From positions 62,001-126,000 of the forward strand of contig JAICIO010000004.1 in assembly GCA_025924315.1 (NCBI GenBank): a DNA stretch of 64,000 nucleotides, in the 5' to 3' direction. Positions 42,168-50,165 of the stretch are shown in pieces (position 1 is the first letter of the stretch; the number at the start of each line of letters is the position of its first letter). The stretch comes from Phycisphaerae bacterium. Its GTDB lineage: Bacteria; Planctomycetota; Phycisphaerae; Tepidisphaerales; Tepidisphaeraceae. The translations under genes were made by a program, and so were the position numbers. Under the pieces are notes generated by a model, which was not told where the DNA came from, ran no database searches, and worked only from the letters and a program-made list of their open reading frames with translations.

Positions 42168-42573
42168 AGTGCGACGAGACCACGCGCAGCAGTTCGATGA
42201 TCGGTTCGTCCATCGCGTCGTGAATGAGCATGATCGCGATGCAGCAAACCACGCTGATCAGCGCATGAACACACGTCGCCACCGCGCGGTTCTTCACGAA
42301 GCCGTGAACAAGAGCCACAACGCCAAAAAGCACAATGGCAATGATGGGAAACGCGCCCGCGGGGATGGCGAGAATCACCTTCGTCTTCGTCGATGCGTCG
42401 ACCTTGAAATCCATCAGGGTCTGCTCAACGACCTTGCGATTCGACGGCAAAGACGCCGCAAAATAGGCGAGGACAAGTACGGTAATCCCGAGAACGATCC
42501 AGTTCAAAATCTTCAGAGCCGCAGGATCGTCTTCGCGATTCATCGCCACGTTCATCGTCTCATTCATGCTCAT
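42166..42573 (-). CDS. membrane protein of unknown function, 135 aa
   Basis: Starts at ATG 42573, overlapping the GNAT gene's stop by 4 bp (ATGA), which decides the start. After MSMNETMNVAMNRED come three membrane helices: ILNWIVLGITVLVLAYFAASL, VILAIPAGAFPIIAIVLFGVVALVHGF and VATCVHALISVVCCIAIMLIHDAM. No motif is recognised. It is translationally coupled to the GNAT gene. The stop touches the outer stem of the palindrome at 42058-42167. Confidence 0.65.
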   Translation of the reverse strand: MSMNETMNVAMNREDDPAALKILNWIVLGITVLVLAYFAASLPSNRKVVEQTLMDFKVDASTKTKVILAIPAGAFPIIAIVLFGVVALVHGFVKNRAVATCVHALISVVCCIAIMLIHDAMDEPIIELLRVVSSH

Positions 42574-43136
42574 TTCGAAGGATTCTCCAGCACACCGACC
42601 GTTTGAAACCACGCGGGCTCATCCAGCGGATTGCGCTCGATGCGCATGCCGATTCGCTGCATCACGCCGATCGACGCGGCGTTATCGTGCTCCGTTGTCG
42701 CCACGATCCGCGCAAGTTTCAATTGGTTGAACGCAAACGCCACCATCGCCGCCGCGGCTTCGCTCGCATACCCGCGCCGCCGATGCGTCGCCGCGATCGC
42801 CCAGAATAATCCAACTTCGGGCCGAAACAGATCCGGATTCGAATTCGAACCACACCAAAGCGACGGCAGCCGATCGAACGGCCCAAAACTTGGCACAAGC
42901 CCAATCGCTCCGATCACTTCTCCGCCATCACGCAACTCGATCGCATAATCCCCATAGGGCGGCTGCTGAAGCTGCTCGAGCGCCACGTAATTTCGCATCG
43001 TCCACTCGAGCCACATCCGCCGCACCTCCCGCGGCGCTTCGCCGAAGCAGTCATCATGCAACGGCGCGACTGCATCCAAATCCTCCAGCGTAAACCGTCG
43101 GATGCGAAGTCGGGATGTGACGATCGGTTGTTTCAT
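42570..43136 (-). CDS. GNAT-family N-acetyltransferase (RimJ/RimL type)
   Basis: 188 residues from MKQPIVTSRLRIRRFTLED, the normal start for the ribosomal-protein-acetyltransferase-like GNAT branch. The acetyl-CoA loop is THRRRGYASEAAAAMVAFAF, with IATTEHDNAASIGVMQRIGM as motif B. It should use acetyl-CoA to modify an amine on a protein, antibiotic or small molecule. An upstream extension to 43232 exists but its residues (VWHSRPRLC and HSPGAPGLCH) are palindrome-encoded (43145-43219), so it is rejected as a start. Coupled to the downstream membrane protein. Confidence 0.85.
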   Translation of the reverse strand: MKQPIVTSRLRIRRFTLEDLDAVAPLHDDCFGEAPREVRRMWLEWTMRNYVALEQLQQPPYGDYAIELRDGGEVIGAIGLVPSFGPFDRLPSLWCGSNSNPDLFRPEVGLFWAIAATHRRRGYASEAAAAMVAFAFNQLKLARIVATTEHDNAASIGVMQRIGMRIERNPLDEPAWFQTVGVLENPSK

Positions 43137-43144
43137 CAGAACCA

Positions 43145-43219
43145 TGTGGCACAGTCCCGGCGCGCCGGGACTGTGCTTCTGCTCGCGCATCGAACACAGC
43201 CGAGGGCGGCTGTGCCACA
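43145..43219. repeat. palindrome, type D (TGTGGCACAG outer arms, two different hairpins)
   Basis: Outer arms TGTGGCACAG/CTGTGCCACA enclose one hairpin on CAGTCCCGGCGCGCCGGGACTG and a second on CACAGCCGAGGGCGGCTGTG. The second is the same as the half copy at 2089. It lies between the methyltransferase 3' end and the GNAT 5' end. Confidence 0.8.
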
Positions 43220-43239
43220 CGTGATTTATCACACCGCTT

Positions 43240-44016
43240 TCACGAGCACCGCTGAATAAACGAGATCGATCCGCTGAACTTCATCGTTCGCGGTTGATCG
43301 TCGAAGAACGGCCCGACGCCGTCCCGGATCCACTTGGCCGCGTCCTCGATCGGCACCGAGCCGCTCTCCACCGCCGCGATCACGTTCGTTTGCGTCAGCA
43401 GATACGCCGTGAGCTGATCCGCTGTCATCGTTTCATCGTGCGCGAAACGCTCGGTCGCCCGCAACTCGAATCCGAACGGCGCGACGAGCTCCGCGCTGAC
43501 GCCCACAGACCGCCGCGGAGGGGTCGTGAAACGTTTCTGATAATCCTCGTGCGCCCAGGCTCGAAACGCCGCGTTCTCCGCCATTTCCCCGTTAAACCCG
43601 CTGGTGTAGACGACGAGCCACGCCGACGGTTTCAGCACGCGATGCGCCTCGCGCAAGAACGCCGCCTGATCAAACCAATGAAACGCCAGCCCGACGGTCA
43701 GCAAATCAATCGACTCCGCCTCAAACGGCAACCGCTCCGCCGGCGCGAGATGTGTCCGGATGCGTTCGTGCTCTTTCGCCTCCGCGAGCATCTCGGGCGA
43801 AATATCAGTCCCGTGCACTTCGTCCGCGATCTCCAGCAGCGCCTGCGACGACTGTCCCGTTCCACAAGCGACATCGAGCGCGCGAGCGAAGCGCGATCGC
43901 CCAGTGACTTCGACGATTCGCTTCATCACCCGCGGATGGAAGTACGGCCGCGCGCTCGCGTAACGCTGCGCGGCCGATCGATGCACGAAGAGATTGGCAA
44001 CCCCATCACTTTTCAT
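43240..44016 (-). CDS. class I SAM-dependent methyltransferase
   Basis: 258 residues. SAM motif I ALDVACGTGQSS, motif II acidic TDISPEMLA, APAERLPFEAESIDLLTVGLAFHWFD (motifs III and post-I of the UbiE/BioC-like small-molecule methyltransferases) and REAHRVLKPSAWLVVY. The N-terminus RSAAQRYASARPYFHP is typical of the YcgJ/trans-aconitate-like group. Substrate unknown. Cytoplasmic. The stop is 20 bp after palindrome 43145-43219 on the plus map, placing the element at its 3' end. Confidence 0.87.
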   Translation of the reverse strand: MKSDGVANLFVHRSAAQRYASARPYFHPRVMKRIVEVTGRSRFARALDVACGTGQSSQALLEIADEVHGTDISPEMLAEAKEHERIRTHLAPAERLPFEAESIDLLTVGLAFHWFDQAAFLREAHRVLKPSAWLVVYTSGFNGEMAENAAFRAWAHEDYQKRFTTPPRRSVGVSAELVAPFGFELRATERFAHDETMTADQLTAYLLTQTNVIAAVESGSVPIEDAAKWIRDGVGPFFDDQPRTMKFSGSISFIQRCS

Positions 44017-44059
44017 TTGCGAGCATTATTGTAGCGGGGATAGTCGAACGCGCAATTCT

Positions 44060-44166
44060 GGTGGCACAGACATTCTTGTCTGTGATGCGGCGATGTACTC
44101 ATCGACGCATATCGGCCGCCGAGTACGGCGTCCCACCACCGATCCCCGCGCGCCGGGAGTGCCACC
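44060..44166. repeat. palindrome, type D (GGTGGCAC outer arms)
   Basis: Outer arms GGTGGCAC/GTGCCACC with a CACAGACATTCTTGTCTGTG hairpin on the left and a CCGCGCGCCGGG dyad on the right, separated by about 50 bp. The whole layout recurs in inverted order at 59214-59331, so the two are the same element in opposite orientation. Confidence 0.75.
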
Positions 44167-44180
44167 GTTGCCCCCGACCA

Positions 44181-44603
44181 TCACGCGGGCGTGTCTTTGT
44201 CTGATTTCGTGTTGCGCTTGGCCGCCAGATCAAACGCCTCATTCAACAAACTCTTCACCGTCTGAAATGTCCCCTCCGTCGGATTCAGCACGCACAGCCA
44301 ATGCATCCGCCCATACACCGGATGTGGCATGATCCGGTCGAAGGCGGCGAAGTCGTGCTTCGCGTCCATTGCATCGCGGCCGACCACGCGCTCGAACGTT
44401 TCTTTCGTCACGCCGACGTTCAGCCGAAACACGGAAGGACGATCGAGATCCGAAAATTGATCGTACATGTCGTTGGTGACGAGCGTCGCGAAGGGAAGCT
44501 TGCGATCGCCGCGAAAAAAGAAGAACGAATTCCCATCCGCGCCCGCGGACTGCGCCTCGGCGAACGTCGCGGCGATGTATTGGCTGACGTCTTTGTCCGT
44601 CAT
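44181..44603 (-). CDS. DUF6194-like protein
   Basis: 140 residues from MTDKDVSQYI (ATG 44603). Conserved-looking parts are SFFFFRGDRKLPFATLVTNDM, DLDRPSVFRLNVGVTKETFE, and RIMPHPVYGRMHWLCVLNPT, a pattern I associate with DUF6194. The frame is open to 44795 but the extension runs through another palindrome (44632-44704) and is rejected. The C-terminus is AKRNTKSDKDTPA. Function unknown; soluble. Confidence 0.72.
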   Translation of the reverse strand: MTDKDVSQYIAATFAEAQSAGADGNSFFFFRGDRKLPFATLVTNDMYDQFSDLDRPSVFRLNVGVTKETFERVVGRDAMDAKHDFAAFDRIMPHPVYGRMHWLCVLNPTEGTFQTVKSLLNEAFDLAAKRNTKSDKDTPA

Positions 44604-44631
44604 GACGCCACTAAGGATACCAGACGCCGCT

Positions 44632-44704
44632 TCTGAGCGGAGCGAAGGGGCGGATGTTTTTGGCCGGACCGACCGGGGATCCGCCTCTGCGCGTTCGCTC
44701 AGAG
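44632..44704. repeat. palindrome (TGAGCG...CGCTCA)
   Basis: Arms CTGAGCGGAGCGAAGGGGCGG and near-complement (CCGCCTCTGCGCGTTCGCTCAG). It lies between the DUF6194-like start and the end of the serpin gene. Partly degenerate. Confidence 0.6.
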
Positions 44705-44724
44705 CCGGCGTCAAAAACGCTCGG

Positions 44725-46233
44725 CTACGAAGGTTTTGTAACTCGCCCCATGAACAGCACCGTTCCCGTTGCATTTTCGCGAATGATGAAAACAAACGGC
44801 TTGTCCGCCCGAAACGTCGGCACGAACGGCACCTTCTCCGGCATCGCCAAGCCCCTGGCCATCAGCACGGCCGTCGCAGCCGCGGCTTCCGTGCCTTTTT
44901 CATTCACATCCACGAACGCCTTGTGGATCACCGCGCTGATGAACAATCGCTTCCGCGGATCGCTGCTGGGGCTGATGCCGTCGAACTGCGCGCCGTTCGC
45001 GTCAATCGGATTCACGAACGCGCGCTTCATTCCAAGCGCTTCGAGCGATTTCGACATTTCGTAACCGGTCTCCAGCTTGAATTTCGGCAGATAAACGTCA
45101 ACCTTGCGCGCTTTCAGTCGCCCGGTCCACTTCGACAGGTTCTCGGCGGACAGGTTCGATTCGAGATTCTTCAGCCCCGCCGGCGTCTGCGGAAGCAACA
45201 CGATCATCGAAAGATCTCCGCCCTTGTACGGAAGCTCCGCCATCAGGAAACCGTCGTTGCCTGGATAGTTCGACGCATCCTCGGCGTGGCCGCGCGTGCT
45301 GGTCATCTCCGGCGTTGCGAAGATCGACCCATCCGCATTGAACGCCGCGTACTTCGCGCCTTTCGGGTTCATGTGATGCATCAGCTTCGCGCGCGTCTTT
45401 TTCCCGTCGAGCATCGTGAAATCCTGATCCGTCGTCTCATCCTCCTTAAACGGATCCGCCCACTCGCCCTTGAAATAGACCGCATTCGTCAACACGAGCC
45501 GCGTGTCCGGCGTGATCTGCTTCGGCGCGATCAGATCCTTGATCCGATCGTGCGTCTGTTCGCTCACCCAGTCGTTGATCTTCTTCCGGCTGCCCTCCGG
45601 ATCATTCACAAAATCCACCGGAAACAATCCGCCGCTCTTGTAGTATTTCGAAATCGTGTCGAGAAACGCCTTTTGAAACTCAAATGTCTTCTCGCCCCAC
45701 AGCGCATTGGCGTCGCGGAATTCGTACTGATCCACCTTCGACTGCAGATCATTGAGCTCCGCCGCGGTTTTCTGGGCTTTTCGTTGCAGTTTCGTCGTTG
45801 AATCGTCGTATGAATGATCGTTCTTCAGCTTCTCGTTGTCCGCGTCGAGCTCCTTTCGAAGGTTCGCGATCCGGTCCCGTAATTCCGGGGGCGCGGGCTT
45901 TTCACTGAGCCGATCCGAGAGCAGCCCGAGCGACTTGTGCAGCGCGGAAAGATCGTTCGGCGCGTGCAGCACGCGGACCATCTCATCCGCGGTCTGCCCC
46001 CGCGCGCCCTCGGCCGTCATTGCCAGCGCGCTGGTCATCGAGAACGGCGAGAAGAAGAGGTTGTCGTCCGCATGATCACCTGCAATGCGATTGTATAAAT
46101 CGCACGCAAACGCATTCACTGAATCCGCCGCAACATGATCCGCAGGCGCCGAAGCCGTCTTCGCGACCGCGCTCGGCGACAGGCCGAACAGAACGATGAG
46201 TAGGACAGCGACAACGAATCCGGTGTGAAGCAT
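44725..46233 (-). CDS. exported serpin with a coiled-coil insertion
   Basis: 502 residues, longer than the usual 380-420. A signal peptide (TGFVVAVLLIVLFGLSPSAVA) starts it. Serpin hallmarks are FFSPFSMTSALAMTAEGARG in the N-terminal helices, RLVLTNAVYFKGEWADPF, and near the C-terminus the hinge and reactive loop GTEAAAATAVLMARG followed by KPFVFIIRENATGTVLFMGRV. The hinge EAAAATA has the small residues required for inhibitory strand insertion, so it may be a working protease trap. Between about residues 100 and 180 there is an extra heptad-like stretch (LRDRIANLRKELDADNEKLK, TKLQRKAQKTAAELNDLQSK) that normal serpins lack. No protease partner is adjacent. Confidence 0.87.
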   Translation of the reverse strand: MLHTGFVVAVLLIVLFGLSPSAVAKTASAPADHVAADSVNAFACDLYNRIAGDHADDNLFFSPFSMTSALAMTAEGARGQTADEMVRVLHAPNDLSALHKSLGLLSDRLSEKPAPPELRDRIANLRKELDADNEKLKNDHSYDDSTTKLQRKAQKTAAELNDLQSKVDQYEFRDANALWGEKTFEFQKAFLDTISKYYKSGGLFPVDFVNDPEGSRKKINDWVSEQTHDRIKDLIAPKQITPDTRLVLTNAVYFKGEWADPFKEDETTDQDFTMLDGKKTRAKLMHHMNPKGAKYAAFNADGSIFATPEMTSTRGHAEDASNYPGNDGFLMAELPYKGGDLSMIVLLPQTPAGLKNLESNLSAENLSKWTGRLKARKVDVYLPKFKLETGYEMSKSLEALGMKRAFVNPIDANGAQFDGISPSSDPRKRLFISAVIHKAFVDVNEKGTEAAAATAVLMARGLAMPEKVPFVPTFRADKPFVFIIRENATGTVLFMGRVTKPS

Positions 46234-46298
46234 CGATCACCTCCGCGGCACGATGTTACCGCGCGATTTGCCAGCCAGCGTATTGATCCAAAAAACAA

Positions 46299-46361
46299 AC
46301 GCGAAATCGCAAGCGATGCTTCCTGCCGCGGAGCGTTCGGCGATCGCTTGCGATTTCGCGT
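46299..46361. terminator. palindrome with T-run, probable terminator of the esterase gene
   Basis: Arms ACGCGAAATCGCAAGCGAT and complement, sharing GCGAAATCGCAAGCG with the palindrome at 10360-10441. It lies between the serpin start and the stop of the esterase-like gene. A TCCTTTTTTC follows on the plus strand and AAAAAAC precedes, so it could terminate minus-strand transcription from the esterase gene. Confidence 0.55.
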
Positions 46362-46393
46362 CCTTTTTTCGAGCGTCGTCTCACACTCGATGA

Positions 46394-47659
46394 TCAATCA
46401 ATGACCGCCAGCCAATCGAAATCAGTAAAGCTCTGCGGCGTGAACGGAAAATACCCCGGATGCGCATTCGATCGCGTCGCCGTCGCTTCGATCACCGATC
46501 GCGACAACCGCTCTCCCCGATAGGTCGGCACGAGCTCCGCCTGCCCCGGTCCGCGACTGAGCAGCGCCTCCAGCGTTCCCGCCTGCGGCGCTCCAAGATT
46601 CATCGTCGGCAACCTCGCCGCGCTCGTCCCGATCATCGCATATCGATCCCCCAGCCGCGCGCTCATGTGTGCCCCCGCCGGCCACCACCGCCAATGCTGA
46701 TCACCCCATTTCCACTCCGCTAGCCCGCGCTTGAGATGACTGTTGTGCGCAAACGCAAACACCTTTCCCCGCCCGCGCTCGCGCTCGATCATGTACGAGA
46801 GATTGTCCGCCATCATCCAATCGCGAATGCCCAGCAGCTCCGAAATCCGATTCGCCGACGAGCTCCCCATGCCGGCGTGATACGTGAGCAATTGCCGCGC
46901 TCCGCGTGCATGCTGCAGCGCGTCGAGATAACGCAATGCATCCGTTTTTCTGACCAATTCCGGCCGCCGCGTCTCGAGCTCCGTGATCAACTCTTCAGTC
47001 TCAATCCGAAGCGACACCGCATTCGCCGATCGCCCGACCGACTTCGACGGATCTATCATCGCGGCCGGATTTTCCCAGTCGGCATCATTGCCGATGAGCG
47101 CTTCAGTCCGCGCGCGACGATCATTGACCGCGTCACCATCGATTGGCGCAAGAAAATCGAGCGCAAACCGCAACATCCCCCACGGACTGTCGCCGCCGGT
47201 CATTTCCAGCGGCCCGTCAAACCCGTAAAAGTTCAGCTTCACGCGATGCGAGTCATCCGCGTTGTACGCCCGCATCCACTCGATCAGCTCCCGATTCGCC
47301 GTCATCTGTCCGAAGTTATGACTGAACCCGCTGCTCAGCACCGTCTCAAGCGACTCATCCCCGCGGCCGTTGATGAAATCATTTGCCTTGAACCCCCGCG
47401 GATAGCTGCTCTCAATCGCGATCGCGGTGTAACCATGCTTCTCGACAAGCCGCTGAAACACGCGATTGCGAAACATAAGCACTTCATTCCACAAATGCGT
47501 CGGCTCGCCGAGCCCGAGCAGCTCGATCGAATCGCCGGCGGATGCAATGATCCGATCAACGGCGTTGTTCAGCGACGTTGTCGAATCAAGCGAGACCGAA
47601 ACCGCTTCGTTGGCGATCCAATCTTCGAGGGTTGCGTAGTTCGGCGAAGAATGAGACAT
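46394..47659 (-). CDS. erythromycin esterase family protein
   Basis: 421 residues of the Ere/succinoglycan-biosynthesis-like esterase family. Landmarks are LLGLGEPTHLWNE with the catalytic His, AIAIESSYPRG, FYGFDGPLE, and FAFAHNSHLKRG, in the order seen in EreA/EreB-type enzymes. Whether it opens macrolide rings cannot be said from sequence; many chromosomal members have other or unknown substrates. It is cytoplasmic, with no signal peptide. It is flanked by palindromes on both sides: 46299-46361 at its 3' end and a nested pair at its 5' side. Confidence 0.83.
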   Translation of the reverse strand: MSHSSPNYATLEDWIANEAVSVSLDSTTSLNNAVDRIIASAGDSIELLGLGEPTHLWNEVLMFRNRVFQRLVEKHGYTAIAIESSYPRGFKANDFINGRGDESLETVLSSGFSHNFGQMTANRELIEWMRAYNADDSHRVKLNFYGFDGPLEMTGGDSPWGMLRFALDFLAPIDGDAVNDRRARTEALIGNDADWENPAAMIDPSKSVGRSANAVSLRIETEELITELETRRPELVRKTDALRYLDALQHARGARQLLTYHAGMGSSSANRISELLGIRDWMMADNLSYMIERERGRGKVFAFAHNSHLKRGLAEWKWGDQHWRWWPAGAHMSARLGDRYAMIGTSAARLPTMNLGAPQAGTLEALLSRGPGQAELVPTYRGERLSRSVIEATATRSNAHPGYFPFTPQSFTDFDWLAVID

Positions 47660-47677
47660 GCTCGAAGATTTCTCAAG

Positions 47678-47839
47678 ACGCAGATAGACGCAGATGAACG
47701 CAGATCAAGAAAGAATTCTTGACCACGAATGAACACGAATCTTCACGAATGAATGCAAATCTGCTTTCAATTCGATTCGTGTCCATTCGTGTTCATTCGT
47801 GGTCAACCTCTTTTAGTTTTTAATCTGCGTTGATCTGCG
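47678..47839. repeat. nested palindromes, type C (CGCAGAT words outside, CACGAATG words inside)
   Basis: The outer arms (CGCAGATGAACGCAGATCAA and complement) are split by an independent inner inverted repeat at 47719-47806 with CCACGAATGAACACGAAT words. The inner one looks inserted into the centre of the outer one. It lies between the esterase start and the GNAT stop. Confidence 0.75.
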
Positions 47840-47850
47840 GCTCAATTTCC

Positions 47851-48321
47851 TCACGTCAGCCGCTTCTCGTAGAACACGCTGCGCTCGATCGAGCTTTTCG
47901 GCATCCGCAGATACGCGCCAAACGCGTCGCAGCGTGTGAAGCCGGCCCGCTCGTAGAGGCGCATGGCGGCGTGACGGACGTCGCCGGTCTCTAACGTCAA
48001 TCGTTTCACTCCGTGAGCGCTCGCTTCGGATTCCAGCCGCGCGAGGATCGCCTGTGCGACCTGCTTCCCCCGCGCCGCCGGCCGCACGTACATCCGCTTC
48101 ACCTCCGCGAAACCGTCTTCGAATGCAATTCCGCCGCAACCGACGGCTTCGCCGTCGAGTCGTGCAACAAAGAAGAGAATATGCGGCTGAAAAATCCGCT
48201 CGACGCTGTACCCGTGCGCCTGCTCCGGCGAATAAACCCCATTCAGCTCCGCATCCAGCTCCGCGACAAGCGCCCGCGCATCGGCGGTGGGGGACTTGAC
48301 GTGTTCGAGTCGAATCGGCAT
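47851..48321 (-). CDS. GNAT-family N-acetyltransferase
   Basis: 156 residues from MPIRLEHVKSPTA (GAG about 7 nt upstream; a GTG at 48333 is an alternative). Acetyl-CoA-binding segment VRPAARGKQVAQAILARLE and the preceding GCGGIAFEDGFAEVKRMYV are classic GNAT motifs A and D; LYERAGF closes motif B. Substrate unknown. It is one of two GNATs in this accessory stretch. A parallel frame in another phase (47813-48349) is arginine-rich and is a shadow. Confidence 0.85.
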   Translation of the reverse strand: MPIRLEHVKSPTADARALVAELDAELNGVYSPEQAHGYSVERIFQPHILFFVARLDGEAVGCGGIAFEDGFAEVKRMYVRPAARGKQVAQAILARLESEASAHGVKRLTLETGDVRHAAMRLYERAGFTRCDAFGAYLRMPKSSIERSVFYEKRLT

Positions 48322-48345
48322 TGGTTTTCTCACAGCAAATTGAAG

Positions 48346-48837
48346 TCAATCGCGTCCGTCATCGGCCTTTTCTTCCGGATCGTACGCGCGAAGCGCCGCC
48401 GCGTGACGTGCAACATACTCTTCCAACAGCCGCCACACATTTTCGTTTCCGCACAGCAGATTTGTGTAGGGCTCGAATGGACTGTCGGATCGATGATCGC
48501 CCTCTGCGATGTACTGATCGAGAAATGCCAACCGGCGCTCGAGGAACTTGTGCGGCTCGGCGAACGGAAAGAGCTTCACCGCCGCCGCGAGCGCGTTGGC
48601 TTCGTCTTGTGCGCCGATCTCATGATATGCGTCAACGAAAATCGAATACGGCGGCTCGTGTGGGAAGTCGCACTCGAAAAGATATTGCAGTCCGCCGTTG
48701 TTAATCATGCCTTGCGCTGTGGAAATCACGGCGACTGTCCGAACGGGCGTTAGCAACAGTTTGACGTCACCGACACGATTCGCCTCCGCGCCTGCAAACT
48801 TCATGGCACGATCCAAATCAGTTTCACCTGTATTCAT
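48346..48837 (-). CDS. DUF4375 (DMP19-like) protein
   Basis: 163 residues from MNTGETDLDRAMKF. STAQGMINNGGLQYLFECDF and ANALAAAVKLFPF are the recognisable DUF4375 core, with an acidic C-terminal end (YDPEEKADDGRD). ATG 48837 is fixed by a 4-bp overlap with the reading frame of the frameshifted gene upstream (its TGA at 48834-48836), arguing that these two are co-translated. The family is common in polymorphic-toxin/immunity type neighbourhoods but its role is unknown. Confidence 0.78.
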   Translation of the reverse strand: MNTGETDLDRAMKFAGAEANRVGDVKLLLTPVRTVAVISTAQGMINNGGLQYLFECDFPHEPPYSIFVDAYHEIGAQDEANALAAAVKLFPFAEPHKFLERRLAFLDQYIAEGDHRSDSPFEPYTNLLCGNENVWRLLEEYVARHAAALRAYDPEEKADDGRD

Positions 48838-49123
48838 TGGTTGTCCGCCTCGCCGAAGAGCGTGAACTGAAACCGCTCCGCGAAATCCCTCGCGCACGCC
48901 GAGCACACCCACCAATACTCATCAGCCGTCGTTATCCCTCGCGCAGAACATCTTTGACGTCCTCGCGATCCATGAACTTTGTCCAGCAAAACTCGCAGTG
49001 GTCGTGATCCCATCCTGGCCGGGTCTCACGCCATACTCGCCAGTACAGCGTCGCCCCCGACAGGTAATCCTTCTGCGTGCGCAGCCGCCAGTCGCTCTCG
49101 TCGGGATTGTTCGACATCTGCAT
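48834..49123 (-). CDS. small Cys-rich protein with a frameshift
   Basis: The first frame starts MQMSNNPDESDWRLRTQKDY and gives 63 residues with HDHCEFCWTKFM, stopping at 48932. In the -1 frame the sequence continues without a break as ITTADEYWWVCSACARDF, giving a second CxxC, and stops at 48834, exactly overlapping the start of the DUF4375 gene by ATGA. The composite of about 96 residues with two CxxC pairs (a zinc-binding layout) agrees with a family of small bacterial proteins I know only by pattern. The shift lies at GAGGGATAACG. It could be a pseudogene, a sequencing error or programmed slippage. Confidence 0.65.
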
Positions 49124-49129
49124 TGCTCG

Positions 49130-49699
49130 TCAGGCGCGAAGCTCCGCCAGACCGTTCGGCGCTAATTCGAACCAATCGGTCGAGATGTGCCGGTCCATGT
49201 CGGCGATCACTTTGTCCATGTAGCCTTTCATCGTGTCACGAAATGCCTCGTCGCCTCGCGCCGCGACGCACATCAACTGCACTTGCGGGACGCTGACGAT
49301 GAGCTGATCGGTTTCCAGCTCGCGGCGAGCCCATTCGTACAAGCCCGGCCACAGGATACAGGACGACGTGAGCCTTTCGCCGAACCACAGCGCGAAATGA
49401 AAGCCAGACGATGTTTTGTTCACCTGCCGCTGGATTGTTTCACTCGATTCCGCGAGCACCGAGAGGTTTCCGATCGCAACGCGCTCAGCAGCGGCCCGAT
49501 CGAGGCCGTGCGCGAGCATCTCATCTTCGTGAACGTTCTTGATCCGATCGTCGTTCACTTCCACCAGCAACGAGAAGAGATTATTGCCGATTGGGCGAAC
49601 AATGCCGAACGCGTCCAGGCTCGGCTGGCCGATGTCCGGCGCGTCCGGCGGAAGGGAAAAGTACGTCGCGGGCACGACGATGGGATATAGGTTTTTCAT
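49130..49699 (-). CDS. DUF1444-like protein
   Basis: 189 residues. The order DAFGIVRPIGNNLFSLLVEV, LDRAAAERVAIGNLSVLAES, LTSSCILWPGLYEWARREL, and LIVSVPQVQLMCVAARGDEA resembles the YtpQ/DUF1444 family in its middle section (a small helix AxxNL, then DSSxILxP, then a strand with an aromatic/acidic end). No catalytic motif or signal peptide. It is followed 6 bp later by the frameshifted Cys-rich gene, so both and the DUF4375 gene may form an operon. My assignment is by resemblance only. Confidence 0.55.
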   Translation of the reverse strand: MKNLYPIVVPATYFSLPPDAPDIGQPSLDAFGIVRPIGNNLFSLLVEVNDDRIKNVHEDEMLAHGLDRAAAERVAIGNLSVLAESSETIQRQVNKTSSGFHFALWFGERLTSSCILWPGLYEWARRELETDQLIVSVPQVQLMCVAARGDEAFRDTMKGYMDKVIADMDRHISTDWFELAPNGLAELRA

Positions 49700-49722
49700 G
49701 CCATCCCCAGGGTGCGAGCACT

Positions 49723-50097
49723 CTAACGATGCTGCGAGAGCGAAAGCAGATTGCCGTCGGGATCTTTAAACCATGCAACCAGCGCCCCCGCGGGCGATTG
49801 CCAGATGCCGTCGGCGTCCTGGTTCATGGCTTCGTACCGTTCGAATTGGATTCCGCCGTCGCGCAGCTCGCGCACGGTTTCACGAATATTCGCCACCGCG
49901 AAACCCATCGCGGTGTAAGGCGCCGCGTGCACGCGGTCGACCTTCTGAATCCGCAGCATCGTCCCGCCGACGTCGAAGACGAGCGCGGGCGGCGTGTCAG
50001 CGATGAATTTCAATTTCAACACGCGCTCGTAAAAATCGCGCGAGCGGTCCGCGTCGGCGGTGGCGAGGAAGAGGATGGGGTCGTTGAGCGGGGTCAT
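49723..50097 (-). CDS. VOC-family (glyoxalase-like) protein
   Basis: 124 residues from MTPLNDPILFLATADADRSRDF. Paired beta-alpha-beta-beta-beta units of the glyoxalase/bleomycin-resistance fold are visible: DRSRDFYERVLKLKF, GGTMLRIQKV in the first and AMGFAVANIRETVRELRDGGIQF and VAWFKDPDGNLLSLSQ in the second. The FKDPDGN motif is a signature of the group. Metal ligands His/Glu are not all evident, so it may be a resistance-type ligand-binding protein. The longer frame to 50418 is not protein-like. Confidence 0.85.
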   Translation of the reverse strand: MTPLNDPILFLATADADRSRDFYERVLKLKFIADTPPALVFDVGGTMLRIQKVDRVHAAPYTAMGFAVANIRETVRELRDGGIQFERYEAMNQDADGIWQSPAGALVAWFKDPDGNLLSLSQHR

Positions 50098-50114
50098 TAG
50101 CTGCTTTCGTCTTT

Positions 50115-50156
50115 GCGACACGATGCCGCCCGCCGCTTCGCTCTGGGACGGCTTGA
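50115..50156. repeat. half copy of type D element (GCGACACGATGCCG)
   Basis: The sequence GCGACACGATGCCG followed by CGCTTCGCTCTGGGACGGC matches, with few changes, the right half of the element at 52891-52984. It lies between the VOC gene start and the stop of the membrane protein gene. Confidence 0.55.
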
Positions 50157-50165
50157 AGGTGGATT

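Noticed and set aside
43137-43232. Upstream extension of the GNAT gene at 42570
   Set aside because: The added residues are the translated palindrome 43145-43219; the family's usual N-terminus begins at 43136.
44604-44795. Upstream extension of the DUF6194-like gene
   Set aside because: The extension reads through the palindrome at 44632-44704 and has no family similarity.
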